Source of the DNA: Mycobacteriaceae bacterium
GTDB lineage: Bacteria; Actinomycetota; Actinomycetes; Mycobacteriales; Mycobacteriaceae
Assembly (NCBI GenBank): GCA_019749805.1
Contig: JAIEPH010000044.1
Span: 1 to 64,000 of the forward strand
Direction of reading: 5' to 3'
DNA: 64,000 nt
Shown here in pieces: positions 12,682-24,648 of the stretch (its first letter is position 1; the number at the start of each line of letters is the position of its first letter). A program made the position numbers and the translations under genes. The notes beneath the pieces were generated by a model. It had not been told where the DNA came from. It worked only from the letters and a program-made list of their open reading frames with translations, and made no database searches.

Positions 12682-13545
12682 TCACCGGTTCCGGACCGCA
12701 GTGACGAAGCGGGGCCGACCCGTCAGGTCGAAGCGGCTGGTGACGTCGTCGAATCGTCCTGTCCGGGCGAACGCTTCGACCGTCCGCGCCGAGGTGGTGT
12801 CGTCGTGCTCGACGGCGCAAAGCCCGCCGGCACGAAGCCATCGGCCGGCGAGGTCGGCGATGGCTTCGATGAGCTCCATCCCGTCCGGCCCGCCGAACAG
12901 CGCGTGTGGTGGATCATGTTCGGCGACTTCGGGTTCCAGATCCGCCCCGTCCGGAATATAGGGCGGGTTGGCGACGAGCAGATCCACTGAGCCGTCGAGT
13001 GCGGGAAGCAAGCGCGGTTCGGTGACGTCGGCGCGCAGCAGTTCGACGCCGGCGCCCGCGAGATTGCGCGTCGCGTACTCGAGCGCGCTCTGCGAGTCGT
13101 CGACGGCGACAATGCGGGCCGCGGGCCAGAACTTCGAAAGCGCCAACGCCAGCGCACCGCTGCCGGTGCACAGGTCGACGATCAGCGGTTTCGGCGACAG
13201 CTGTTGTGCAACAGACCATTCCAGCATCGCTTCGGTCTCTGGCCTCGGTACGAAGACACCAGGACCGACATGGACGGTGACGGGACCGAACGCCGCGGTT
13301 CCGACTATGTGCTGAAGCGGCTTGCGGCTGACGCGCTCGGCGACCAGCCCGTCAAAGGTTTCGTAGAAGTCCGATCCGGGGTCGAAGAATGCCAGCCGTC
13401 CGCGCTCCACGCCGGCGGCAAATGAGGCGAGCAGTTCCGCGTCAGCCCGTGGCGATCCGACTCCCGCCCGTGCCAGTGTCGCCTCGGCAGCATCGATCGC
13501 CTGGCGGATGTTGGCGCATGCCGGCATCCGGCCGGGCCGGTTCAT
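12682..13545 (-). CDS. prmC: peptide chain release factor N5-glutamine methyltransferase
   Basis: SAM-dependent methylase that modifies the Gln of the GGQ motif in release factors. The 287-residue protein has the N-terminal helical domain, the SAM motif [14 protein letters not shown] (about residues 125-138) and the catalytic [11 protein letters not shown] (near 190). Its ATG overlaps the prfA stop by 4 bp, so enzyme and substrate genes are translationally coupled. Confidence 0.96.
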   Translation of the reverse strand: MNRPGRMPACANIRQAIDAAEATLARAGVGSPRADAELLASFAAGVERGRLAFFDPGSDFYETFDGLVAERVSRKPLQHIVGTAAFGPVTVHVGPGVFVPRPETEAMLEWSVAQQLSPKPLIVDLCTGSGALALALSKFWPAARIVAVDDSQSALEYATRNLAGAGVELLRADVTEPRLLPALDGSVDLLVANPPYIPDGADLEPEVAEHDPPHALFGGPDGMELIEAIADLAGRWLRAGGLCAVEHDDTTSARTVEAFARTGRFDDVTSRFDLTGRPRFVTAVRNR

Positions 13546-14615
13546 GCTTGCTGAAGCCGGGACTGCTTGTCCGCGGTGGCCAGCGCGTCGAACAGGGCAT
13601 CGAGGTCGCCGTCGAGGACCTGGTCGAGGTTGTGCGCCTTGAAGTTGATCCGGTGATCGGCGATCCGGTTCTCGGGATAGTTGTAGGTGCGGATCCGCTC
13701 GCTGCGGTCGACGGTGCGGATCTGGCTGGCCCGGTCCGCCGACGCGTCGGCCTGCGCCTGCTCCTCGGCGAGTGCCTGCAGCCGGGCGGCAAGCACCTGC
13801 AGGGCGCGCGCCTTGTTCTGCAACTGGCTGCGCTCGTTCTGGCAGGTGACGACGATGCCGGTGGGCAGGTGCGTGATGCGCACAGCCGAATCGGTCGTGT
13901 TGACGCCCTGGCCGCCCTTACCTGAGGACCGGTACACGTCGATGCGCAGATCCGATTCGTCGATCTGGACTTCCTCGACCTCTTCGGGTTCGGGGTAGAC
14001 GAGCACGCCCGCGGCCGACGTGTGCACGCGGCCCTGCGACTCGGTCACCGGAACCCGCTGCACACGGTGCACGCCACCCTCGAACTTGAGACGCGACCAC
14101 ACCCCGTCGGCCGTATCGCCCTTGCTCCTGATCGACAACGTCGCGTCCTTGTAGCCACCGAGGTCGGAGGTGGTCTCGTCGAGCACGCTGACGGACCAGC
14201 CGTGCCGCTCGGCGTAGCGGGTGTACATACGCGCCAGGTCGGCGGCGAACAGTGCCGATTCCTCGCCTCCCTCACCGGACTTCACCTCGAGGACGATGTC
14301 GTCGGCGTCGTGCGGGTCGCGGGGTGAGAGCTGATCAGTCAGCTGAGTGTCGAGCTGCTCGACGGTGGCTTCCAGTTCGGGCACCTCGGCGGCGAACGAC
14401 TCGTCGTCGGCGGCCAGTTCCCGTGCAGCGTCGAGATCGCCGCGGGCAGCCTCGAGCTTGCGGTAGGTCGCGACGATCGGCGAAACCTGGGCGAACCGGC
14501 GGCCGACCTTGCGCGCGGCAGACGCATCCGCATGCAGGTTGGGATCGGAGAGCTGGCGCTCGAGGTCGGCGTGCTCGGCGAGCAAAGCCTCGATCACGGG
14601 TGCCGTGTCGGCCAT
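13542..14615 (-). CDS. prfA: peptide chain release factor 1
   Basis: Recognises UAA and UAG and triggers peptide release. The GGQ motif is in [20 protein letters not shown] (about residue 230), and the 357-residue length is normal. The track ORF begins 17 codons earlier, but the ATG at 14615 ([12 protein letters not shown]) has AAGGAGG five bases upstream and gives the expected N terminus, so this start is preferred. prmC overlaps its 3' end. rpmE lies upstream on the same strand, separated by about 100 bp. Confidence 0.97.
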   Translation of the reverse strand: MADTAPVIEALLAEHADLERQLSDPNLHADASAARKVGRRFAQVSPIVATYRKLEAARGDLDAARELAADDESFAAEVPELEATVEQLDTQLTDQLSPRDPHDADDIVLEVKSGEGGEESALFAADLARMYTRYAERHGWSVSVLDETTSDLGGYKDATLSIRSKGDTADGVWSRLKFEGGVHRVQRVPVTESQGRVHTSAAGVLVYPEPEEVEEVQIDESDLRIDVYRSSGKGGQGVNTTDSAVRITHLPTGIVVTCQNERSQLQNKARALQVLAARLQALAEEQAQADASADRASQIRTVDRSERIRTYNYPENRIADHRINFKAHNLDQVLDGDLDALFDALATADKQSRLQQA

Positions 14616-14716
14616 GTCGTCCTCCTTACCCGCAGTGCACTCCCTCGGTTCTTCCGCCAAACGCAAACCGACGCCCGGACTGCGCTCGTGCGCAGCATCG
14701 GGCGTCGGGAGGACAG

Positions 14717-14965
14717 CTAGTTGTCAGTGCCTGTTTCGGGCGACTTCTCGCCCGCGCCCTTGCGTTTGCCGTAGCGCTTCTCGAAGCGGGCCACCCGGCC
14801 GCCGCTGTCGAGGATCTTCTGCTTGCCGGTGTAGAAGGGATGGCACTGCGAGCAGACCTCGACGTGGATCTGGCCGCCCTTCTTGGTGCTGCGGGTGGTG
14901 AACGTGTTACCGCAGCCGCAGATCACCGTGGTGTCGGCGTAGTCAGGATGAATGCCTGATTTCAT
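14717..14965 (-). CDS. rpmE: 50S ribosomal protein L31, zinc-binding type
   Basis: An 82-residue ribosomal protein starting [20 protein letters not shown]. The four Cys ligands of the zinc (C+) form of L31 are present (CGC near residue 16 and CSQC near residue 38). The C-terminal tail ([14 protein letters not shown]) is polar. It lies between prfA and rho as in M. tuberculosis. A paralogous zinc-free L31 is not in this window. Confidence 0.96.
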   Translation of the reverse strand: MKSGIHPDYADTTVICGCGNTFTTRSTKKGGQIHVEVCSQCHPFYTGKQKILDSGGRVARFEKRYGKRKGAGEKSPETGTDN

Positions 14966-15138
14966 GGTTTCCTCTTCAATCGTGGGTCCCGGGTCGCCCC
15001 TCCGTTGACCAGGAGGTATCGGCGTGAACCGGAACCGAGGGTGTCGGCGCCATTATGCCAGGTCAACCGCCAACGGCCTAAACGCATGCGGCGGTGTTGC
15101 TATTCCACGCCCCGCTCTGGTGTGACCTCTGCGGCTGA

Positions 15139-15148
15139 ACAGATCTGT
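15139..15148. promoter_or_regulatory. 10-bp palindrome upstream of tetR
   Basis: The perfect palindrome ACAGATCTGT lies 30 bp before the TetR start and is followed by a second GTCTGT half-site. It sits in the 212-bp gap between divergent rpmE and tetR, which otherwise shows no gene. It is a plausible autoregulatory operator. Confidence 0.3.
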
Positions 15149-15177
15149 GAGTCTGTCTACCGTGCCACAATGCCCAG

Positions 15178-15783
15178 GTGACGACCGGCACTGCCACCAA
15201 GAACGTCCGCGATCGACTGACCGACGCGGCGGAGATCTGCATGCGTGCGAAGGGGATCCGCGCGACCACGGTTTCCGAGGTGGCCGAGGTCGCCGGGGTA
15301 TCCCGCGGCTGGTTGTACCGCCACTTCCCGGACAAGGTCACACTGCTCGGCGCCGCGATCGTGCGATTGAACGAAGCGTACTGGTCAGACGCGCACGCGA
15401 TGCTGGAGCAGGTCGAGGGTCTGGACCGTCAGATGGCGCTGGGCATCCGGCACGCCCGCACCGCATACGACGATCCGGGTGCGCTGCTGATGAAGCTGCG
15501 GATGGAGGAGCCCGAGGAGTTCGCCGCTTGCGCGGGAGCAGGTGTCCAGGGTCTGGTCCCCGATTTGGCGGATTTCTGGTCGCGCTACCTCATCGCCGCC
15601 CGTGATCGTGGCGAAATCCATCCCGACATCGATATTGCCGAAGCGTCAGAATGGGTTGCGCGCGTACTGATTTCGCTGGCAACAGTGCCCGGCGACACGC
15701 TCGACCCGGAAAACTCCGACGCCCTACTGGTGCAGGTGCGCCGCTACGTGATGCCGGGCCTGAAAGCCGAACCCGCCGTGTGA
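15178..15783 (+). CDS. TetR/AcrR family transcriptional regulator
   Basis: A 201-residue regulator with an N-terminal helix-turn-helix (ATTVSEVAEVAGVSRGWLYRHFPDKVTLL, about residues 30-58) and a divergent helical ligand domain. The start codon is GTG. It is inserted on the opposite strand between rpmE and rho, which are normally adjacent, and is convergent with rho (54 bp between stops). No obvious target gene adjoins it, so it may act on itself or a distant locus. The ligand is unknown. Confidence 0.85.
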   Translation: MTTGTATKNVRDRLTDAAEICMRAKGIRATTVSEVAEVAGVSRGWLYRHFPDKVTLLGAAIVRLNEAYWSDAHAMLEQVEGLDRQMALGIRHARTAYDDPGALLMKLRMEEPEEFAACAGAGVQGLVPDLADFWSRYLIAARDRGEIHPDIDIAEASEWVARVLISLATVPGDTLDPENSDALLVQVRRYVMPGLKAEPAV

Positions 15784-15837
15784 TTTCGGCTTGCCTTGTC
15801 CCGCCTGGGCTGACCCGGCACGTCCAAATCGCTGGTG

Positions 15838-17778
15838 TTAATCGGTGTCGGCGGAGCCCGGCGTGTTCTTGGAGACCTGCACCAGGAACTCGTAGTTGTT
15901 CTTGGTCTTGCGCAGCTGGCTCATCAGCAGGTCGATGGCCTGATGCGGGTCGAGACCCGAGAGCACGCGGCGCAGCTTGTGCACGACAGCGAACTCATCG
16001 GCCGAGAGCAGCAGCTCGTCCTTACGGGTGCCCGACGGGTTGACGTCGACGGCCGGGAACACGCGTCGCTCGGCGATCTTGCGGTCGAGCTTGAGCTCGG
16101 CGTTGCCGGTGCCCTTGAACTCCTCGAAGATCACCGTGTCACCGGTCGAACCGGTCTCCACCATAGCGGTGGCAATGATCGTTAGAGAACCACCGAACTC
16201 GATGTTGCGGGCCGCGCCGAGGAAGCGCTTGGGCGGGTACAGCGCGGTCGAGTCGACACCACCGGACAGGATCCGGCCCGACGCAGGCGACGCGTTGTTG
16301 TAGGCGCGGCCCAGTCGGGTGATCGAGTCGAGCAGCACGACGACATCCTTGCCCTGCTCGACGAGCCGCTTGGCGCGCTCGATCGCGAGCTCGGCAGCCT
16401 GAGTGTGGTCTGACGGCGGGCGGTCGAAGGTCGAGGCGATGACCTCACCCTTGACCGAGCGCTGCATGTCGGTGACCTCTTCCGGACGCTCGTCGACGAG
16501 CACGACCATCAGGTGGCATTCCGGGTTGTTCTTCGTGATCGCGTTGGCGATGTCCTGCATGATCGTGGTCTTGCCGGCCTTGGGCGGCGACACGATCAGG
16601 GCACGCTGGCCCTTGCCGATCGGCATGATCAGGTCGATCAGACGGGTCGTCAGCTTCTCCGAGGTCGTCTCCAGGCGCAGCCGCTGGTTCGGGTACAGCG
16701 GGGTCAGCTTGGTGAATTCGTCGCGATTCTTGGCGTCTTCAACGGGTCCGCCGTTGACCGTGTCCAACCGCACGAGCGGATTGAACTTCTGTCGCGGGTT
16801 CTGACCGCCACCTTCGCCCTCTTTGGGGACGCGGACGGCGCCGGTCACCGCGTCGCCGCGGCGCAGACCGTTCTTGCGAACCATGTTCATGGACACGTAC
16901 ACGTCGTTGGGGCCGGCCAGGTAGCCCGAGGTGCGGACGAACGCATAGTTGTCGAGCACGTCGAGGATGCCGGCTACGGGCTGCACGACATCGTCTTCGC
17001 GCAACTCGGTGTCGCGGTCTTGACCGCCGCCTCCTTCACCGCCGCGCTCACGGCGCCTACGGTCACGGAACCGGCGACCCCGACGACCGCCACGGCCCTC
17101 GCCGTCATCGTCGTTGTCCTGGTTGTTCTGGTTGTTCTGGTTCTGGTTGCTATTACGGTTCTGGTTGCGGTTCTGCTGACCGCCCTGCTGGTCGCCGCCA
17201 TCGGACTTGTCGCCGTCAGCCCTGCCGCCGTCGGACCTGTCGCTTTCGGACTTGGCGCGCTGTTTGGCGGGCTGCTCGTCGGCATCGGGCTTCGCATCTT
17301 GACGGCCCTGTGCAGACTGGTCGGATCCGCTCGGGGCGCCCGATCCGCGCGAAGCGCCGCGACGCTCACGGCGTGGGCGCTGTTGCTCGGTCTGCTCGCC
17401 GGCCTCCGTCGTCGGCTCAGAACCGGTCGTCGTCTCAGCGGCGGGCTCTGCTGGGGCGGCGTCGGCGGCCTTGGCGGTAGTGCCGTGGGATTCGCCGCGA
17501 CGCTCACGGATGGCGGCGACCAAGTCGCTCTTGCGCATTCCGGAGGCGCCCTCGACGCCGATCTGCTTGGCCAGTGCCCGCAGTTCGGGCAGCACCATCG
17601 TCGATAGTGAGCCTGCACGGTTGCCGGACGCTACGTCGGCGGTCGGTGCGGTTTCCGCAGTGGTCGTGCTGTTGGACGCTTCCTCGGCCGCGGGAGTCGA
17701 GATGTCTGAATTCACGGGGCTCGGCAGCTGGTCGTTTTCGCTGTTACCGCCAGCCGTGATCAGGTCCGTTTCGGTCAC
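15838..17778 (-). CDS. rho: transcription termination factor Rho with large disordered insertion
   Basis: Hexameric RNA helicase that ends transcripts. The 646-residue protein has an N-terminal Rho/SAP-like helix region (TMVLPELRALAKQIGVEGASGMRKSDLVAAI, about residues 60-90). A long low-complexity segment of about 170 residues follows, first Ala/Glu/Thr-rich, then Asn/Gln-rich (NRNQNRNSNQNQNNQ), then Arg/Gly-rich. Next come the RNA-binding cold-shock domain (GILDVLDNYAFVRTSGYL) and the ATPase core with Walker A SPPKAGKTT. The insertion is typical of actinobacterial Rho. The position matching E. coli Leu208 is Leu (VVLVDERPEE). Confidence 0.97.
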   Translation of the reverse strand: MTETDLITAGGNSENDQLPSPVNSDISTPAAEEASNSTTTAETAPTADVASGNRAGSLSTMVLPELRALAKQIGVEGASGMRKSDLVAAIRERRGESHGTTAKAADAAPAEPAAETTTGSEPTTEAGEQTEQQRPRRERRGASRGSGAPSGSDQSAQGRQDAKPDADEQPAKQRAKSESDRSDGGRADGDKSDGGDQQGGQQNRNQNRNSNQNQNNQNNQDNDDDGEGRGGRRGRRFRDRRRRERGGEGGGGQDRDTELREDDVVQPVAGILDVLDNYAFVRTSGYLAGPNDVYVSMNMVRKNGLRRGDAVTGAVRVPKEGEGGGQNPRQKFNPLVRLDTVNGGPVEDAKNRDEFTKLTPLYPNQRLRLETTSEKLTTRLIDLIMPIGKGQRALIVSPPKAGKTTIMQDIANAITKNNPECHLMVVLVDERPEEVTDMQRSVKGEVIASTFDRPPSDHTQAAELAIERAKRLVEQGKDVVVLLDSITRLGRAYNNASPASGRILSGGVDSTALYPPKRFLGAARNIEFGGSLTIIATAMVETGSTGDTVIFEEFKGTGNAELKLDRKIAERRVFPAVDVNPSGTRKDELLLSADEFAVVHKLRRVLSGLDPHQAIDLLMSQLRKTKNNYEFLVQVSKNTPGSADTD

Positions 17779-18077
17779 GGATTTCCTTTCTTTCCCTCGC
17801 TGATCAAGTCATGCGGGGGTTCGTGCGTTCAGCAAATCCGCTGAACGCGGGGGTCCCACCATTGCCTCTGCAACAGTGATCGCCGGGATTCGCCGCAAAC
17901 CGGCGAACCGTCAGTCCACGAGATGAGCACTTGAAGGAAGAGTGGTCGTCCTAGTGTCGACGCAGGCAGAGACGCTGCAATTGCTGGACGAGAGCGAGAA
18001 TAACCCGCTTCTGCGCTGGAAGCAAGAAAGACACTGGTTCGGATGTGACTCCTGTTGTCGGTGCGACCCAGCTCAGA
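17779..18077 (-). promoter_or_regulatory. rho leader / thrB-rho intergenic region with two hairpins
   Basis: No gene is supported in this 299-bp gap. Two perfect inverted repeats stand out: GCGTTCAGC/GCTGAACGC with a 6-nt loop at 17825-17848, and TTCGCCG/CGGCGAA with a 5-nt loop at 17889-17907. The first lies about 46 bp before the rho start. rho is commonly autoregulated through its leader, so these may be attenuator elements or the end of the thrB operon. Structure is seen; function is inferred. Confidence 0.4.
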
Positions 18078-19034
<957 letters not shown>

Positions 19035-20150
19035 CTAGACCAGACCCAGCATCTCGACCACAGCTGACGGGTCGACTGGTAGCGGGGTCACGACCGGCAT
19101 GCCTTTGAGGGCCGTATCGGGATCCTTGAGGCCGTTTCCGGTGACCGTGCACACCACCGTCGAGCCTTTGGCGACCCAGCCATCCTCGACGGACTTGAGC
19201 AGCCCGGCGATGCTTGCGGCCGAGGCCGGCTCGACGAACACGGCCTCGATGCGGGCCACCAGGTGATAGGCGGCGAGGATCTCCTCGTCGGTGGCGGCGA
19301 CGAAACGGCCGTCGGACTGCTCCTGGGCCTCCACAGCCGTCGTCCACGACGCGGGTGAGCCGATCCGGATCGCGGTGGCGATCGTCTCGGGATTGGTCAC
19401 CGGCTCGCCTAGCACCAGGGGTGCGGCGCCCGCGGCCTGCGTGCCCAACATGCGTGGCAGTCGGTCGGACAGCCCGTCGCGGTGGTACTCCTGGTAGCCC
19501 TTCCAGTACGCGGTGATGTTCCCCGCGTTGCCCACGGGCAGAGAATGCACGTCCGGCGCGGCGCCGAGAGCGTCGATGATCTCGAATGCGGCGGTCTTCT
19601 GTCCCTCGATGCGGAACGGGTTGACCGAGTTGACTAGCGACACCGTCGGATAGTCGTTGGTCAGCTTGCGCGCCAGCTCGAGGCAATCGTCGAAGTTGCC
19701 GTCGATCTGGATGATCTTCGCGCCGTGCATGACGGCTTGGGCGAGCTTGCCCATCGCGATCTTGCCCTGGGGAATCAGCACAGCGCAGGTGATGCCCGCC
19801 CTGGCCGCGTAGGCAGCCGCCGACGCGGAGGTGTTGCCGGTGGATGCGCAAAGCACCGCCTGCTGGCCGCGAGCGACGGCCTCGGTGACGGCCATTGTCA
19901 TACCGCGGTCCTTGAACGAACCCGTCGGATTGAGGCCCTCGACCTTCAAATGCACGGTGCAGCCGGTCAATTCGGACAGTCGAGGTGCGGGCAGCAGCGG
20001 CGTACCGCCCTCGTGCAGGGTGATCGGTGTCCAGCTGTCCTCGACCGGAAGGCGATCCCGATACGCGGCAATAAGCCCGGGCCAGGGCTGATGAACGGCC
20101 TCCGGCGGGACTGTGTTCACGGCTCGTCGCGCGAGCGGCTCATCGCTCAT
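19035..20150 (-). CDS. thrC: threonine synthase
   Basis: PLP enzyme converting O-phosphohomoserine to threonine. The PLP-binding Lys is in [15 protein letters not shown] (near residue 70), with [19 protein letters not shown] and the PLP-phosphate loop [14 protein letters not shown] downstream. The track ORF starts 44 codons upstream inside hom. The ATG at 20150 ([11 protein letters not shown]) overlaps the hom stop by 4 bp and gives a 371-residue protein near the usual length, so it is preferred. Confidence 0.96.
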   Translation of the reverse strand: MSDEPLARRAVNTVPPEAVHQPWPGLIAAYRDRLPVEDSWTPITLHEGGTPLLPAPRLSELTGCTVHLKVEGLNPTGSFKDRGMTMAVTEAVARGQQAVLCASTGNTSASAAAYAARAGITCAVLIPQGKIAMGKLAQAVMHGAKIIQIDGNFDDCLELARKLTNDYPTVSLVNSVNPFRIEGQKTAAFEIIDALGAAPDVHSLPVGNAGNITAYWKGYQEYHRDGLSDRLPRMLGTQAAGAAPLVLGEPVTNPETIATAIRIGSPASWTTAVEAQEQSDGRFVAATDEEILAAYHLVARIEAVFVEPASAASIAGLLKSVEDGWVAKGSTVVCTVTGNGLKDPDTALKGMPVVTPLPVDPSAVVEMLGLV

Positions 20151-21472
20151 TCGCTGGTTCCTTCCAGTCGAAGCACGCTGTTGATGCCCTCCACGACATC
20201 GAGGTCGGCCAGCGCCTCGACGGTTTCGGAAAGTGCGGCGTCGGTCGCTTGGTGGGTGACGACGACGATGCGCGCGCCACACCGTTGGCCTTCTGGATCG
20301 ACCATGCCCTCTTGGCGCACTTCGGCGATGCTGACCTCACGCTTACCGAATTCGGCTGCCACAGCTGACAACACACCGGGGCGGTCGGCGACGTTCATAC
20401 TCACGTAGTACCGGGTGGGGATGAACCCGATCGGCGAGATCGGCAGCTTGGCGTACTTGGACTCACGCGGGCCGCGGCCACCCTGCACCCGGTTTCGCGC
20501 GGCCATGACCAGATCACCCATCACCGCGGAGGCGGTCGGGGCTCCACCGGCACCCTGGCCGTAGAACATCAGTCGACCTGCGGCCTCGGCCTCCACGACG
20601 ACCGCGTTGAACGCGCCGTTGACCGAGGCGAGGGGGTGAGCCAGGGGAACCAGCGCGGGGTACACGCGGGCCGAAACCCGCTGCTGCCCTTCGTCGGTAG
20701 TGAGCCGCTCGCAGATCGCGAGCAGCTTGATCGTGCAGCCGAGTGCGCGCGCCGAGACGAAGTCGGCCGAGGTGACCTTCGTGATGCCCTCGCGGTACAC
20801 GTCGTCGGCCGTCACACGGGTGTGGAAGGCGATCGAGGCGAGGATCGCAGCCTTGGCGGCGGCGTCATATCCCTCGACGTCGGCGGTCGGATCCGCCTCG
20901 GCATAACCCAGCGCGCTCGCATCGGCCAGCGCCGCGGTGTAGTCGGCGCCCGTGCTGTCCATCTCGGAAAGGATGTAATTCGTGGTGCCGTTCACGATGC
21001 CGGCGACCCGGATCACGGTGTCACCCGCGAGCGATTGGGTCAGCGGACGGATGACGGGGATCGCACCGGCCACGGCCGCCTCGAAATACAAGTCGACGTG
21101 GGCATGTTCGGCGGCCTGGGCCAGTTCGCCGGTGGAGACGGCCATCAGCGCCTTGTTGGCGGTGACGACGGACTTGCCCTGCTCGAGAGCGGACAGGATC
21201 GCCTTGCGCGCGGGTTCGACCGGCCCCATCAGCTCGACGACGATGTCGACGTCGTCTCGCGACACGAGTTCGTCGATGTTGTCGGTCAGCATGTCGACCG
21301 GCACGCCTCGGTCGTCGGCGACGCGGCGCACTCCGATGCCACGCAGCACCAAGGGGGCACCGATGCGGGCCGCGAGGTCCTGCGCACTCTCCTCGATGAT
21401 GCGGACGACCTGGCTACCCACGTTGCCGAAACCCAAGACCGCTACGCCGATGGGCTTTTCCTCGGTGCTCAT
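20147..21472 (-). CDS. hom: homoserine dehydrogenase
   Basis: NAD(P)H-dependent reduction of aspartate semialdehyde to homoserine, the branch point to methionine and threonine. The 441-residue protein has the N-terminal Rossmann motif [12 protein letters not shown], the catalytic-domain stretch [12 protein letters not shown], and a C-terminal ACT domain ([25 protein letters not shown], about residues 358-382). The ACT domain predicts threonine feedback inhibition. It starts 4 bp after lysA and overlaps thrC. Confidence 0.97.
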   Translation of the reverse strand: MSTEEKPIGVAVLGFGNVGSQVVRIIEESAQDLAARIGAPLVLRGIGVRRVADDRGVPVDMLTDNIDELVSRDDVDIVVELMGPVEPARKAILSALEQGKSVVTANKALMAVSTGELAQAAEHAHVDLYFEAAVAGAIPVIRPLTQSLAGDTVIRVAGIVNGTTNYILSEMDSTGADYTAALADASALGYAEADPTADVEGYDAAAKAAILASIAFHTRVTADDVYREGITKVTSADFVSARALGCTIKLLAICERLTTDEGQQRVSARVYPALVPLAHPLASVNGAFNAVVVEAEAAGRLMFYGQGAGGAPTASAVMGDLVMAARNRVQGGRGPRESKYAKLPISPIGFIPTRYYVSMNVADRPGVLSAVAAEFGKREVSIAEVRQEGMVDPEGQRCGARIVVVTHQATDAALSETVEALADLDVVEGINSVLRLEGTSE

Positions 21473-21476
21473 TTGC

Positions 21477-22895
21477 TTACCTCACTTCCAGACTGAGTAG
21501 ATCGTCGACCGTTTCCCGGCGCAGAATCAGGCGGGCTTGCCCGTCGCGGACGGCCACGACCGCCGGGCGACCGATGAGGTTGTAACGGCTTGACATCGAA
21601 TAGCAGTAGGCGCCGGTGGCTGCGACACCGAGCAGATCGCCCGGCCTTATGTCGTCGGGCACCCAGGTGTCGCGCACGACGATATCGCCACTCTCGCAAT
21701 GCTTTCCGACGACACGACCCAGTATCGACGAACCCTCACTGGTGCGCGAGATCAGGCGCACGTCGTATTCAGCGCCGTACAACGAGGTACGGATGTTGTC
21801 GCTCATGCCGCCGTCGACGCTGACGTAGCGGCGGTATCGGTCGGATGCGACCGCCACATCCTTGACGGTGCCGACCTGATAGAGCGTGATGGTGCCCGGG
21901 CCTGCGATCGCGCGACCGGGCTCGACGACCAGTTGGGGGGTGGGCAGCCCGACCGCCGCCGACTCCTCGCGGACGATGGCGCTCAGCTTGGCGGCCAGCT
22001 CGGCGACCGGCGGCGGATCATCCTGTGGCAGATAGGAAATGCCCAGTCCCCCACCGAGGTCGACGATCGACATCTGCGACGTCTTCTCGACGCCGAACTC
22101 GGCGACGATGTCGCGCAGCAGGCCGATGACGCGATGCGCGGCGATCTCGAACCCGGCGACGTCGAAGATCTGCGATCCGATGTGGCTGTGCAGGCCCACC
22201 AGGCGCAGATGGTCGGTTGAAAAGACCCGACGCACGGCGGTCATGGCCGCGCCACTGGCCAGCGACAGGCCGAACTTCTGGTCTTCGTGCGCGGTCGAGA
22301 TGAACTCGTGGGTGTGCGCCTCGACCCCGACGGTGACACGGACCAGGACGTCCTGTACGACACCCGCCGCTCCGGCGATTTCGTCGAGCCGCTCGATCTC
22401 GACCATCGAATCGACCACCACATGTTCAATGCCCGCATTGACGGCGGCAGTCAGCTCTTCGACCGATTTGTTGTTGCCGTGCAATGCAATCCGATCAGCG
22501 GGAAAGCCGGCGTGAAGTGCGACGGCCATCTCCCCGCCGGTCGCGACGTCGAGGGACAACCCCTCTTCAGCGATCCAGCGGGCCACCTCGGAGCACATGA
22601 ACGCCTTGGCGGCGTAGCGCACGTTCTGACCGCCGCCGAATGCCGCAGCGATCTCCCGGCATCGCGACCGGAAGTCGTCCTCGTCGATCACGAACGTCGG
22701 GGTGCCGAACTGCGCGGCGATGTCGACGACGGGCACTCCGGCGATAGATACCACGCCGTCGTCACCGCGAACCGTGTTGCGCGGCCAGACATTCGGCGCG
22801 AGCAGCAAGACCTCGGCCGCCGAGAGCGGACGCGGCGGCGCACCACCGTGGTGGACTTCTTCGGCGTGCCGTGGGCCGGCCGGGTGCGCGATCAC
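21477..22895 (-). CDS. lysA: diaminopimelate decarboxylase
   Basis: PLP-dependent last step of lysine synthesis from meso-DAP. Motifs include the PLP lysine in [27 protein letters not shown] and [11 protein letters not shown], with [10 protein letters not shown] and [12 protein letters not shown] near the C terminus. The track ORF extends into argS. A GTG at 22895 overlaps the argS stop (GTGA) and gives a 472-residue protein starting [14 protein letters not shown]; the true start could also lie further in, near [13 protein letters not shown] of shorter homologues. Confidence 0.94.
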   Translation of the reverse strand: MIAHPAGPRHAEEVHHGGAPPRPLSAAEVLLLAPNVWPRNTVRGDDGVVSIAGVPVVDIAAQFGTPTFVIDEDDFRSRCREIAAAFGGGQNVRYAAKAFMCSEVARWIAEEGLSLDVATGGEMAVALHAGFPADRIALHGNNKSVEELTAAVNAGIEHVVVDSMVEIERLDEIAGAAGVVQDVLVRVTVGVEAHTHEFISTAHEDQKFGLSLASGAAMTAVRRVFSTDHLRLVGLHSHIGSQIFDVAGFEIAAHRVIGLLRDIVAEFGVEKTSQMSIVDLGGGLGISYLPQDDPPPVAELAAKLSAIVREESAAVGLPTPQLVVEPGRAIAGPGTITLYQVGTVKDVAVASDRYRRYVSVDGGMSDNIRTSLYGAEYDVRLISRTSEGSSILGRVVGKHCESGDIVVRDTWVPDDIRPGDLLGVAATGAYCYSMSSRYNLIGRPAVVAVRDGQARLILRRETVDDLLSLEVR

Positions 22896-24544
22896 ATCCG
22901 CTCCGGAGCGCTGACGCCGAGGATGCCCAGACCGTTGGCGATGACCTGGCGGGTGGCATCGCACAGCGCCAGGCGCGCGGAGTGCAGATCATTCGGCGCT
23001 TCGTCACCCTGAGGCAACACGCGGCAGGAGTCGTAGAACCGGTGATAGTCACCGGCCAAGTCTTCGAGGTAACGCGAGACGCGGTGCGGTTCACGCAGAG
23101 TCGCAGCGGTTTTCAGCACCCGGGGGAACTCGCCAAGATTGCGGATCAGCACGCCCTCTTTGTCGTGCGTCAGCACCTCGAGGTGCTCGGTACTCGCGGC
23201 AAGGCCGAGCTCGGCGGCGTTACGAGCCAGGGCGGAGAGGCGTGCGTGCGCGTATTGCACGTAGTAGACCGGGTTTTCGTTGGACGCCGACGACCACAAC
23301 GCCAGATCGATGTCGATGGGGGTGTCCACCGAGGAGCGGATCAGCGAGTACCGGGCGGCGTCGACGCCGATCGCGTCCACGAGGTCGTCGAGCGTGATCA
23401 CCGTGCCGGCGCGCTTACTCATCCGCACCGGCCGGCCGTCGCGGACCAGGTTGACCATCTGCCCGATCAGCACCTCGACCGTGGCGGGATCCTCACCCAG
23501 CGAGGACGCGATGGCCTTGAGTCGGGCGATGTAACCGTGGTGGTCAGCGCCGAGCATGTAGATGCACAGGTCGAACCCGCGCTCGCGCTTGTCGAGGTAA
23601 TAGGCGATGTCGGCGGCGACGTAGGCCGGCGCACCGTCGCTCTTGATGACGACGCGGTCCTTGTCGTCGCCGAAGTCGGTGGTGCGCAACCAGACTGCGC
23701 CGTCCTTCTCGTACACCTTGCCCGCCTCGCGCAGCTTGGCGATCGCCTGCTCGACGCGCCCCGACGTGTGCATCGAGTCTTCGTGGGTGTAGACGTCGAA
23801 GTCCGTGCCGAACTCATGCAATGAGGCCTTGATATGACTGAACATCAGGTCGACCCCGATGGCGCGGAAGGTCTCCCGCATTTCGTGGTCGGGCAGGCTC
23901 AGGACGCCGGGTTCCTTGGCAACCACTTGTGCGGCAATGCCCTTGATGTATTCGCCGGCGTAGCCGTCCTCGGGCGTCGGCTCACTCTTGGCCGCCGCGA
24001 TCAGCGAGTTGGAGAACCGGTCGATCTGGGCGCCGTGGTCGTTGAAGTAGTACTCGCGTAGAACGGACGCGCCCTGCGTCGAGAGCAGCCGGCCCAGCGC
24101 GTCACCGACGGCGGCCCAGCGGGTGCCGCCGATGTGGATCGGCCCCGTCGGGTTCGCCGAGACGAACTCCAGGTTGATGTGCTGGGCCTTCAGCTCCTCG
24201 GAGTGCCCGTAGTCCGCGCCCGCGGCGAGTACGTTGTTGACGATCACGCCCTGGGCGGAGGCGTCGAGACGCAGATTGACGAAGCCGGGCCCCGCGAGGT
24301 CGGCGGCGGCGATTCCGTCGGTCTGCGCCAGCGCGGCCGCCAACCAGCCGGCCAGCTCGCGCGGGTTCGCGCCGACCTTTTTGCCCAGCTGGAGGGCTAG
24401 ATTCGTGGCGTAATCGCCATGCTCGGGGTTACGCGGGCGCTCGACGGTGACCGTGTCCGGTAGCGCGGCGCTGTCGAGTCCGTGCTCGGAAAGCACCGCG
24501 GCCGCGGTGGTCTTGAGCAGCTCGGCCAAGTCGGCTGGGGTCAC
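22892..24544 (-). CDS. argS: arginyl-tRNA synthetase
   Basis: Class I synthetase of 550 residues with the N-terminal Arg-tRNA-synthetase domain, the HIGH-type motif [18 protein letters not shown] (near residue 125), the KMSKS-like [12 protein letters not shown] (near 370) and a C-terminal DALR anticodon-binding domain ending [11 protein letters not shown]. The start is GTG. It heads the argS-lysA-hom-thrC-thrB operon and stands next to a tRNA-Arg gene on the opposite strand. Confidence 0.97.
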   Translation of the reverse strand: MTPADLAELLKTTAAAVLSEHGLDSAALPDTVTVERPRNPEHGDYATNLALQLGKKVGANPRELAGWLAAALAQTDGIAAADLAGPGFVNLRLDASAQGVIVNNVLAAGADYGHSEELKAQHINLEFVSANPTGPIHIGGTRWAAVGDALGRLLSTQGASVLREYYFNDHGAQIDRFSNSLIAAAKSEPTPEDGYAGEYIKGIAAQVVAKEPGVLSLPDHEMRETFRAIGVDLMFSHIKASLHEFGTDFDVYTHEDSMHTSGRVEQAIAKLREAGKVYEKDGAVWLRTTDFGDDKDRVVIKSDGAPAYVAADIAYYLDKRERGFDLCIYMLGADHHGYIARLKAIASSLGEDPATVEVLIGQMVNLVRDGRPVRMSKRAGTVITLDDLVDAIGVDAARYSLIRSSVDTPIDIDLALWSSASNENPVYYVQYAHARLSALARNAAELGLAASTEHLEVLTHDKEGVLIRNLGEFPRVLKTAATLREPHRVSRYLEDLAGDYHRFYDSCRVLPQGDEAPNDLHSARLALCDATRQVIANGLGILGVSAPERM

Positions 24545-24648
24545 GAGGGTCCATCCTATGGTCTGACGTGGTCAGGCCCCGAATCGGTTTCCGGTCATTC
24601 CGATGCGTTAGGCTGTCGACGCCCATTGGCGCAGCGTCGTGCACGTGC

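Noticed and set aside
17095-17220. Repetitive Asn/Gln codons that look like a short tandem repeat or CRISPR-like array
   Set aside because: It is in-frame coding sequence of rho with imperfect codon repeats; there are no constant repeats with unique spacers. No CRISPR array was seen elsewhere.
16513-17607. 364-residue + strand ORF with a very hydrophobic Leu/Val run
   Set aside because: It is antisense to the low-complexity Asn/Gln- and Arg-rich part of rho; the hydrophobic run is the mirror of those codons, and rho is beyond doubt the real gene.
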